Positions 57,504-64,000 of a stretch of 64,000 nt of DNA are shown piece by piece. The DNA is from Vagococcus allomyrinae (lineage in GTDB: Bacteria > Bacillota > Bacilli > Lactobacillales > Vagococcaceae). A program made the position numbers and the translations under genes. The notes under the pieces are model-generated. The model was not told the DNA's origin, made no database searches, and was given only the letters and a program-made list of their open reading frames with translations. Position 1 is the first letter of the stretch; the number at the start of each line of letters is the position of its first letter. The stretch lies in NCBI RefSeq assembly GCF_017829975.1, contig NZ_JAEEGA010000020.1, positions 1-64,000 of the forward strand, given 5' to 3'.

Positions 57504-58211
57504 TTATTTTTTGACAGCATCTTTCAAAACACCGTCTTCTTGATAATACAACTGACTTACTTTCTGATACTCTCCCTTATCATTATAATAAGTAAAAGTA
57601 AAATCAACAATCGATATCTGTGGAACTTTATTTAGATCAGCTTTTAACGAGACCATATTCTCCTGCGCTTTATTAAATTGCTCTAAAGTCAAACCAACAG
57701 CAAATATTGATAACGTCAATGAAGTTCCCCTAATTATTGTAACACTATTTTCACCAATATACGGCATTAATTTTTTAGAAAGTGCAATTTCATTGTCAAT
57801 TTGTGTCCCCGATTCATTTTTCAAGACATTTTCCCATGAAAACTGGCTAATATCCCATGAATCCCCTTTGTATTTCTTTAATTCATCATCCTTAGAAATG
57901 CTTGTGACGCTATTTTTTTTTTTTTCGATGGTAACTTGGTCTTTAATTTTGTCCGTATCATTTTTAACTGACATTAAGTTGAATAACATAAACGACACGA
58001 CTAACACAAAAACAGTTAAAACAATCATCGCTGTATTTGATACCCTGTGCTTCTGAACTTGACGACGTTGGTTTAGCGCCTTTAACTCTTTTCGATCTTT
58101 TGGTGGCTCAATCGTGAAATAATCTATGTACACAAGGTATTCCCGTATCAGATAAATTGATAGCACAATTATCAAGACAATTAAACTAATGGTAATGATT
58201 GAAAATATCAT
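57504..58211 (-). CDS. Two-helix membrane protein with extracellular domain, unknown function
   Basis: A 235-residue protein with a first membrane helix at about 2-23, a cytoplasmic basic loop (about 38-60, KDRKELKALNQRRQVQKHR), a second helix at about 62-83, and an outer domain of about 150 residues ending in a beta-rich part (ISIVDFTFTYYNDKGEYQKV). AAGGAG precedes ATG 58211. Second in the coiled-coil operon, 35 bases after the giant gene. It could link cytoplasmic coiled-coil proteins to the secreted LysM protein, which is inference from topology. Confidence 0.7.
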   Translation of the reverse strand: MIFSIITISLIVLIIVLSIYLIREYLVYIDYFTIEPPKDRKELKALNQRRQVQKHRVSNTAMIVLTVFVLVVSFMLFNLMSVKNDTDKIKDQVTIEKKKNSVTSISKDDELKKYKGDSWDISQFSWENVLKNESGTQIDNEIALSKKLMPYIGENSVTIIRGTSLTLSIFAVGLTLEQFNKAQENMVSLKADLNKVPQISIVDFTFTYYNDKGEYQKVSQLYYQEDGVLKDAVKK

Positions 58212-58246
58212 GTCTTTCTCCTTGCATCAACATATTCTTGTTTACG

Positions 58247-61200
58247 TTATTCCTGTTTCCCAGCAGTCACATACCCTTCAACGGTTGAAAGCAATGTATC
58301 AACTTGACGATCAAAACGAGCTTTTAATTCTTCTACTCGAGCCTGTAATTCACGCTCTTCGATTAGCAACTCATCACCTTTAATTTTTGCGTAAATGTCC
58401 GCATCACTTTTAACTGAAGACGCATAAATTTCAGTTTCCGTTTTGCTTTTACGGGCATAGCTATCAGCATCCCGTTTAACCCGTTCAGCATAACTTTCCG
58501 CTTCACTGCGCACTTGTTTTGCGATGGCTTTCGCCTCGTCTCTTTTAGTCATGATCAGTGTTGCAATTCCAGCTTCACTATATGCTTCATCGGCTTCACG
58601 CTCTTTTTGAGATTGGTAGCGATCGGCTTCCAACTTCTTGTTGCGAGCGTAGTCTTCAGCTGCTGATTTAACCTCGTCTGCATAGATTTCCGCTTCCGAT
58701 TTCTTCGTTTGATAATAAACATTGACTTGTTTCTCAGTGTGATCAATTTCTTTTTTCTTAGCCGTCACATAGTTATCAGCTTCTAATTTGACTTTTCGGC
58801 TATAGATATCAACTTCATCAAGTTTGCTCGCTAATTGCTCATCCACCCGCTGCTTACTCAAATCAATTTCTTGTTGAATTCGCTGAACGTAGCGATCGGC
58901 TTCCGCTTTGACTTTATCTGCATAACTATCGGCTTCCACTTGCAGTGCCTCAGTTTGCGAATTGGTACGGGTCTCTAAATTAATAATATCTTTCGTTTTT
59001 GATTCCACATACTGGTCAGCTTCACGTTTAACTTTTTCCGCATAATCTTCGGCTTCAGCTTGCTTGATCTTCAATAATTGAGTGGTCTCTTCTTGGCGCA
59101 TTTCCATGTCTTGGCGTTGTTCTGTCACATATTCTTCCACTTGAGCTTTTCGCTCAGCGATTTTACCTTCGGCCTCAGCCACTTTCGCTTGCAGGTCTTC
59201 AGTCAATTCCGTTTCGGTCATCGCCGCCTGGCGATGTTTAGACTCCAAATAACTATCGGCTTCCGCCTTGATTCGGCTGGCATATAGTTCTGCATCCGAT
59301 TGTTTCATCTGCAGTTGCCCCAACATATCCTGTTTGACTAAGTCGGTTTCTTTCGCTGTTCGTTCTGCGTAGCGATCTGCTTCTGTTTTAACTTTACGCG
59401 CGTAAGAATCGGCTTCAGCTTTTTCATTTTGAATCTCGATTGCCAATTCAATCTCACGATCACTTAAAGCTTTTTTCTCCGTGAACAATTCGGTCTTTTC
59501 ATGTTCCAACTGATCTTCTATTTCTTCTTTTTTGGCCATTAAATTGATCAATTGGGCGCTTAATTCACTTTCGCTCTTAGCGATTTCTTCGTTTTTCGTT
59601 CTGACATAACGATTTGCCTCAGAACGCACACGGTCGGCATAAGCATCAACTTCTTCTTGTTTAGCCAGTAATTGTAACATCGTGTCACTGTCTTTTTGCT
59701 CAATTTCTTTCGTTTTAGTCTCAACATATTGATTGGCTTCTGTTTTAACCCGTTCAGCATAGTCATCGGCTTTCAGACGTTTCTCATTAAGACTGTTGAC
59801 CACATCGTTCTCGCGTTGATCGCTTTCCTTTTTCTTACGATCGGCATATTGGTCAGCCTCGGTTTTGACTTTGTTGGCATAAGCTTCGACTTCCGCCTGT
59901 TTTTCCTCCAACTCAGTAAAAGTGTCAACTTCTTTTTGCTCAATTTGCTGACGTTTTTCAGCTACATACTGATTAGCTTCAGCTTTAAGCTCCTGAATTT
60001 GCTCATCAACAACTAATCGTTCCTGTGATAATCGTTCATTTTGAGCAGCTTCCTGTTCCTCTAATTGACGTTGAGAAGTTGCGGCATAATTGTCAGCTTC
60101 CGCTTTTATTCTCTGACTGTATTCTTTTGCTTCAGCTTTTTCTAAAAGAGTCATTTTCTCTAACTCTTCTGTGGCTTTGGCAATCTCTTGTTGGTTTTGA
60201 GCCGTAAGTTCCGCCACTTCTGCTAATAATTGACTGGCATGGGCCTCAGCTTGCTGATTTTTTTCGTTAATCTCAGCTACTGTTTTAGCCAATCGCGCTT
60301 CAATATCAGCATTGGTTTGCTTCAACTTAGTTTCTATTTCAGTTTGTTTCTCCGCTGCATAGGCATCAGCAGCTTCTTTTATAGCCTTTCCTTGAGTATC
60401 AGCTGTAATCAATTTCTGCTGACGTTCTTCTTCAAAAGCCATTTGAGCTACTTTCAGTTCCTCTTGTTTCTCTTGTCCGTGCTTATCAGCCGCTGCTCTT
60501 GTTTCTTTGGCATACAACTCAGCCTCGGCTTTCAATTTATCGATAATAGTATTTTGTTCTGCAACATACCCATCTGTGCTCTGACGCTTTTCTTTCTCAT
60601 AATCTTCGGCTTCTACCTGGGTTTCCAAAGCTTCCGCTTCCACTTTAGCTTGATAAGCATCAGCCTCGGTTTTAAGCTTCTCAGCATATGTTTCAGCTGC
60701 CATCTTAACTGCGGCGGCTTCGGTTTCTGCCACTTGCTCCAATTGGCGGAATGCCGCTTCTCGTTCCCTATGATCTTGTTCCATCGTCGCCGTCAATCCT
60801 TGAATTCGTTCGTCTGCTTCACGGCGAGTTTGCTGAACGTAGGCATCGGCTTCGCTTTTAACCTTTTCAGCATAAGTCTCAACTTCCGTCTTAACTTTCG
60901 CCGCCTCAGTTTCTGCCACTTGCTCCAATTGGCGGAATGCCACTTCTCGCTCAGAATGATCTTGTTCCATAGCCTTCGTTAAAGTCTGGATCCGTTCGTC
61001 TGCTTCACGGCGAATTTGCTGCGCGTAGGCATCAGCGTCTGCTTTTATTTTTTGGTAACTAGCCTCACGTTCAGCATGTTCACCATCAGCTTTCCCTTTT
61101 ATCTCTTGAGCGTATTGATCAGCAGCCGCTTTTATTTTAAAGGCGTAGTCATCGGCCTCACTTTTAATGGCTTGATTGCTGGCATTACGTCGTGCCTGTT

Positions 61201-62824
61201 CTTCATCTGCAACTTTAACGATATTTTCTGCATAGGCTTTGGCCTCTAGCTTAGTTGCATCTGCCTCTGAAGTCGCTTGACCCTTTAACTGCTCAACGTA
61301 CTGATCGGCCTCGCTTTTTAACTTCACAGCTAGTTCATGAGCATCGGCCTTCACTCGCTCCACATAAGAGTCCGCTTCTGCTTGCTTAAGCTGGAACTCG
61401 CTGGTCCGTTTACGTTGCTCCTCTTCCGCTTCCTGTTTTAACTGATGAGCTGCCACAAGCGCCTCATCCTTAATCTTTTGGGCATCTGTTGTGGCTTTCG
61501 CAAACTCCGCTTGATAAAGAGTTTCACGTTCAGCTTGTCCTTGATCTGCTACAGAAATTAAGTTCTCGGCATAAGTTGCAGCCTCTGCTTTGATTCGAGT
61601 CGCTTCATCTTTGACCTTTTGCACGCGAGCTTCCGCTTCAGCCAATTGATTTTTGTATTCTTGATCAAGCTCTTCTCGGTTTTTACTAGCAGCTAATTTC
61701 GTCGTTTCAGCATATCGCTCAGCCTCACGTCTTAATTGATCCGCTTCAACCTGGGCCTCAGCTAATTTCGTCTCAACCCTTGTTTTAACTGACAATTGCT
61801 CTTGTTCAGCCGCTAATTTAGCCGACTCCGCATACTGCTCAGCCTCACCTTTTAATCGATCCGCTTCAACTTGCGCTTCCGCTAATTTCGTCTCAACCCT
61901 TGTTTTAACCGACAATTGCTCTTGTTCAGCCGCTAATTTAGCCGACTCCGCATACTGCTCAGCCTCACCTTTTAAACGATCCGCTTCAGCTTGAGCTTCG
62001 GCTAATTTCATTTTGACAATATCATCGATGCTTTCACGATCTTTAGAGGCCAGCAATTTGGTTTCTTCTGCATATTTATCCGCATCGCGTCGCATGCTAT
62101 CTGCATAAGTTTCTGCTTCTTGTAATTTCGCCTTAAACGTCGCATCTAATTCTTCAGTACTCTGTGTCGCAGCTAACTTAGTAAATTCGGCGTACTCATC
62201 CGCTTCCAACTTAATCTTATTGACATAGGCTTCAGCTTCAGTTTGATTTTTTTGAATCTGACTGGCAATTTCAGTACGTTTGGTCTCCGCATACTGATCA
62301 GCTTCTCTTTTTATTTTTTGAGCCAATTCTTCGATTTCTTGTTTACGCTCATTTATGCTGGCAATTTCTTTAGCTAACTTCGCTTCGGCTTCAGTAGCTG
62401 CTGAGCTTTTCGCCTCAGCAATTATTCTCTCACCGTTACGCTCTGCTTCCAAACGGGCACTTGAAATAATCTGTTGCGCATTATTTTTAGCCGCCAGTAA
62501 GTAAACCCCAATCATTTCATCAACGCTCTTATCTTCTACCAATGCACTTTTCACTAAATCAATGACATCACCTGTTGCGTTAAAATTACGGTGAGCCGTC
62601 ACTATTTCAGTTGGAGATAAGTCTTCGGACTGTATTTGACTAGAGTAATCCAAATATTTACTGACCTCAGCCATCAACAATTGATTGTTCTCCGTAAATC
62701 GTTTCTGTTGCAAAGCCAATTTATGATTCTCTAATTTTATCTTTGAAAACTCTTCGAATAAGACGTTAAAATTTTTCTGTAGTTCTGTATTTTGCACTTC
62801 TTGCTGCTCGTTATTGCCCGCCAT
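58247..62824 (-). CDS. Giant hendecad-repeat coiled-coil protein
   Basis: About 1525 residues. A non-repetitive N-terminus (about 1-85) is followed by a DivIVA-like segment (IGVYLLAAKNNAQQIISSAR) and then more than 1350 residues of Ala/Glu/Lys-rich helix. Units such as EADSYAERVKR recur every 11 residues, often in blocks of about 40-44. I see one proline, in LSPTEIV near residue 61, and no Cys or Trp. It has no signal or membrane helix. Two near-identical 40-residue units (DNA 61741-61980) show recent duplication. The start was set at ATG 62824 (MAGNNEQ) after AAAGGA; GTG 62848 is possible. Scy-like polarity scaffolds of Streptomyces are an analogy, not a demonstrated homologue. Confidence 0.85.
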   Translation of the reverse strand: MAGNNEQQEVQNTELQKNFNVLFEEFSKIKLENHKLALQQKRFTENNQLLMAEVSKYLDYSSQIQSEDLSPTEIVTAHRNFNATGDVIDLVKSALVEDKSVDEMIGVYLLAAKNNAQQIISSARLEAERNGERIIAEAKSSAATEAEAKLAKEIASINERKQEIEELAQKIKREADQYAETKRTEIASQIQKNQTEAEAYVNKIKLEADEYAEFTKLAATQSTEELDATFKAKLQEAETYADSMRRDADKYAEETKLLASKDRESIDDIVKMKLAEAQAEADRLKGEAEQYAESAKLAAEQEQLSVKTRVETKLAEAQVEADRLKGEAEQYAESAKLAAEQEQLSVKTRVETKLAEAQVEADQLRREAERYAETTKLAASKNREELDQEYKNQLAEAEARVQKVKDEATRIKAEAATYAENLISVADQGQAERETLYQAEFAKATTDAQKIKDEALVAAHQLKQEAEEEQRKRTSEFQLKQAEADSYVERVKADAHELAVKLKSEADQYVEQLKGQATSEADATKLEAKAYAENIVKVADEEQARRNASNQAIKSEADDYAFKIKAAADQYAQEIKGKADGEHAEREASYQKIKADADAYAQQIRREADERIQTLTKAMEQDHSEREVAFRQLEQVAETEAAKVKTEVETYAEKVKSEADAYVQQTRREADERIQGLTATMEQDHREREAAFRQLEQVAETEAAAVKMAAETYAEKLKTEADAYQAKVEAEALETQVEAEDYEKEKRQSTDGYVAEQNTIIDKLKAEAELYAKETRAAADKHGQEKQEELKVAQMAFEEERQQKLITADTQGKAIKEAADAYAAEKQTEIETKLKQTNADIEARLAKTVAEINEKNQQAEAHASQLLAEVAELTAQNQQEIAKATEELEKMTLLEKAEAKEYSQRIKAEADNYAATSQRQLEEQEAAQNERLSQERLVVDEQIQELKAEANQYVAEKRQQIEQKEVDTFTELEEKQAEVEAYANKVKTEADQYADRKKKESDQRENDVVNSLNEKRLKADDYAERVKTEANQYVETKTKEIEQKDSDTMLQLLAKQEEVDAYADRVRSEANRYVRTKNEEIAKSESELSAQLINLMAKKEEIEDQLEHEKTELFTEKKALSDREIELAIEIQNEKAEADSYARKVKTEADRYAERTAKETDLVKQDMLGQLQMKQSDAELYASRIKAEADSYLESKHRQAAMTETELTEDLQAKVAEAEGKIAERKAQVEEYVTEQRQDMEMRQEETTQLLKIKQAEAEDYAEKVKREADQYVESKTKDIINLETRTNSQTEALQVEADSYADKVKAEADRYVQRIQQEIDLSKQRVDEQLASKLDEVDIYSRKVKLEADNYVTAKKKEIDHTEKQVNVYYQTKKSEAEIYADEVKSAAEDYARNKKLEADRYQSQKEREADEAYSEAGIATLIMTKRDEAKAIAKQVRSEAESYAERVKRDADSYARKSKTETEIYASSVKSDADIYAKIKGDELLIEERELQARVEELKARFDRQVDTLLSTVEGYVTAGKQE
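60664..61036 (-). repeat. 186-bp tandem duplication inside the giant gene
   Basis: The stretch TTCTGCCACTTGCTCCAATT with its surroundings occurs at about 60725 and again 186 bases later (about 60911), encoding the repeated AFRQLEQVAETEAA and READERIQ segments at a 62-residue spacing. Confidence 0.75.
61741..61999 (-). repeat. 120-bp tandem repeat inside the giant gene
   Basis: Bases 61741-61860 and 61861-61980 differ at about six positions of 120 (about 95% identical), and the start of a third, more diverged unit follows. Each unit encodes 40 residues including DRLKGEAEQYAESAKLAAEQ. Confidence 0.92.
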
Positions 62825-62942
62825 AGTTTCATATTCCTTTCCATCCACGCTAAAATAACTCCCTCTTAGTTAGTAGCGTCTGTTTTTAGCCAGTCAAACT
62901 ACTTTTTCTAATTCTTTTTTCTGGTATCTTCCCCTCAACAAC

Positions 62943-62975
62943 TTGTTTTACAAAAAATCAACTTTTGTATAACAA
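62943..62975. promoter_or_regulatory. Inverted repeat in the leader of the coiled-coil operon
   Basis: TTGTTTTACAAAA (62943-62955) and TTTTGTATAACAA (62963-62975) are complementary over 13 bases with one mismatch. It lies between promoter and start codon and could be an operator or an RNA hairpin. Confidence 0.5.
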
Positions 62976-63070
62976 TCTGTCAGTTTATCTAATGAATAAA
63001 AAAATAACTTTTCCTCTTAAGATTGCTCAATGTGAACATGGTAATTAGTCACAATCTTACACCTTACAAC

Positions 63071-63099
63071 ATTATACAATAAATGACCCTCTGTTGCAA
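63071..63099 (-). promoter_or_regulatory. Promoter of the coiled-coil operon
   Basis: -35 TTGCAA (63094-63099), a 17-bp spacer and a perfect -10 TATAAT (63071-63076) on the minus strand, about 240 bases before the giant gene's start. Confidence 0.72.
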
Positions 63100-63239
63100 A
63101 GTTAAAAAAATCTACGATGCTTTGTCACAATAAGGATTACAGCCATTATCACCTACCCTTACTGCCGCTTTAAATACGCACCTTTATTATACGGTTCAAG
63201 AGACCATTTTCACGTAGGAGCTTGCAAATAATTTTGAGC

Positions 63240-63290
63240 AAAAAAAAAGATTGATTACCTCAGAAGTTACCTTCTGAGACAATCAATCTT
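63240..63290 (-). terminator. Cold-shock gene terminator
   Basis: AAGATTGATT (63248-63257) pairs with AATCAATCTT (63281-63290), with inner CTCAGAAG/CTTCTGAG; on the minus strand a long T run follows. Confidence 0.88.
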
Positions 63291-63339
63291 CGAATAGTTA
63301 ATTGGATTAAACCCAATATGTCTATTTAACTAATGAGAA

Positions 63340-63540
63340 TTAGTCTTTAGTGATGTTAGTTGCTTGAAGACCACGTTGACCTTCTTCAACATCAAAAGTC
63401 ACTGCTTGACCTTCTTCTAAAGTTTTGAATCCTTCACCTTGGATTGCTGAGAAATGTGCGAACACATCAGAGCCGTCTTCTTGAGTGATGAAACCGAAAC
63501 CTTTGTCTGCGTTAAACCATTTTACTGTTCCTTGAGCCAT
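63340..63540 (-). CDS. Cold-shock protein
   Basis: A 66-residue OB-fold RNA chaperone of the CspA/CspB family. Both RNA-binding motifs are visible: KGFGFI (RNP1) at about 14-19 and DVFAHF (RNP2) at 25-30. These proteins melt RNA structure and assist translation at low temperature or in stationary phase. GGAGG precedes ATG 63540. It has its own promoter, a leader of about 120 nt and a terminator. Confidence 0.96.
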   Translation of the reverse strand: MAQGTVKWFNADKGFGFITQEDGSDVFAHFSAIQGEGFKTLEEGQAVTFDVEEGQRGLQATNITKD

Positions 63541-64000
63541 GTTGTTTTCCTCCTTTTGCGCATTGCGCTTATTAATTGCAATAAATGTCGATGCTACATA
63601 AGAGGTGTCTCAATACACAAGAAATGTAAAATACCCTTTATTAGTTTTATCAAACATATTACTTCTAAAGTATAACCCATATTGAAGCACTTGTAAACTG
63701 AATTATGAAAGTTATTTTAATTATTCATTAATATTTTAATATCTCAGCTATGTAAGACACATTTTTAATAAGTGAAGACATGACATTAAACTAATTTTGC
63801 TTCAACCTTTTACTCAACATTTCCCAGATATGGAACTAAAAAGACCGCCTAACAGCAATCAAAATTCCAGTAAGCCTTTTCCTAATAGTTAAGATTCAAC
63901 TCAGCTCCCACTTTCATTGGAAACACTTTTTTTATTTTATGCTATGTTAGTCCTGACTTACACTGACTTTAAACTAATAATTTCCAAAACTTAGACGTCC
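63541..64000. other. csp leader, promoter and unassigned end of window
   Basis: The first 120 bases are the untranslated leader of the cold-shock gene, which in this family is often structured. Beyond the promoter (63669-63697) the last 300 bases are AT-rich and show no gene, repeat or convincing terminator. Confidence 0.45.
63669..63697 (-). promoter_or_regulatory. Cold-shock gene promoter
   Basis: -35 TTTACA (63692-63697), a 17-bp spacer and -10 TATACT (63669-63674) on the minus strand. Confidence 0.75.

Larger units (their letters stand above)
62825..63339. other. Leader and promoter region of the coiled-coil operon
   Basis: No gene is seen in these 515 bases. They hold the csp terminator, a strong minus-strand promoter (63071-63099), a leader of about 240 nt, and a 13-bp inverted repeat in that leader (62943-62975). 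Confidence 0.6.

Noticed and set aside
60230-60982. Plus-strand reading frame of 250 codons opposite the giant gene
   Set aside because: It is hydrophobic nonsense (Phe/Leu/Ser-rich) that arises from the complement of Glu/Ala/Lys codons of the repeat protein. Similar plus-strand frames occur along the whole gene.
60664-62120. Regularly spaced direct repeats that could suggest a CRISPR array
   Set aside because: Repeats are in frame, of unequal spacing (120 and 186 bases), without unique spacers, and lie inside one long open reading frame. They are protein repeats.

Overview
The window looks like a chromosomal segment of a low-GC Gram-positive coccus of the Lactobacillales, most likely Enterococcaceae (Enterococcus/Vagococcus type). 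This rests on AT-rich codon use, strong AGGAGG-type ribosome sites, many GTG/TTG starts, CcpA with cre sites, a CtsR box before clpP, the whiA-yvcK-rapZ and uvrB-uvrA blocks, a fused RNase PH/RdgB gene next to murI, and an EfrAB-like exporter pair. The species cannot be fixed from sequence reading alone.

Layout. 0-13 kb: ClpP, a DsbA-like protein, the rapZ-yvcK-whiA operon, a membrane protein that resembles AbiC-type abortive-infection proteins, a HIT protein and esterase, and SOS-type uvrB-uvrA. 13.5-23.6 kb: a fused binding-protein/permease amino-acid importer with its ATPase, small membrane and thioredoxin-fold genes, a YebC-family regulator, a YitT-type membrane protein, tmcAL, trxB and a MATE exporter. 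23.6-28.8 kb: a LuxR-type two-component system divergent from an ABC transporter, laid out like the B. subtilis linearmycin-resistance locus, with the second permease broken by a one-base frameshift. 28.9-36.6 kb: a heterodimeric ABC exporter, YneF, endonuclease IV and a class A PBP. 36.6-41.2 kb: a beta-glucoside locus (antiterminator with RAT/terminator leader, PTS EIIBCA, and a wrecked phospho-beta-glucosidase) beside autoregulated ccpA. 41.5-49 kb: YtxH/DUF948 proteins, an MscS channel, a probable N-acetyldiaminopimelate deacetylase, c-di-AMP-binding CbpB, YfcE, RNase PH-RdgB, MurI and an HdeD-like protein. 49-53.4 kb: a MoxR-DUF58-transglutaminase operon. 53.8-63.1 kb: the accessory-looking part described next. 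63.3 kb: a cold-shock protein.

The most unusual region is a five-gene minus-strand operon (54722-62824) with a strong promoter at 63071-63099. It encodes a roughly 1525-residue protein made almost wholly of 11-residue-period helical repeats with one visible proline, a two-helix membrane protein with an outer domain, a DivIVA-like coiled-coil protein, a secreted LysM protein whose GH73 glucosaminidase domain lacks its catalytic Glu, and a second coiled-coil protein. A convergent gene encodes another membrane-anchored coiled-coil protein. I infer a cytoskeletal or envelope-scaffold system, in some ways like Scy/FilP/DivIVA of Streptomyces. Its function is unknown.

Other notable structure includes a dispersed intergenic repeat (20661-20990 and 43574-43770), one copy of which is a large imperfect palindrome, and several readable regulatory sites (CtsR, LexA, cre, RAT).
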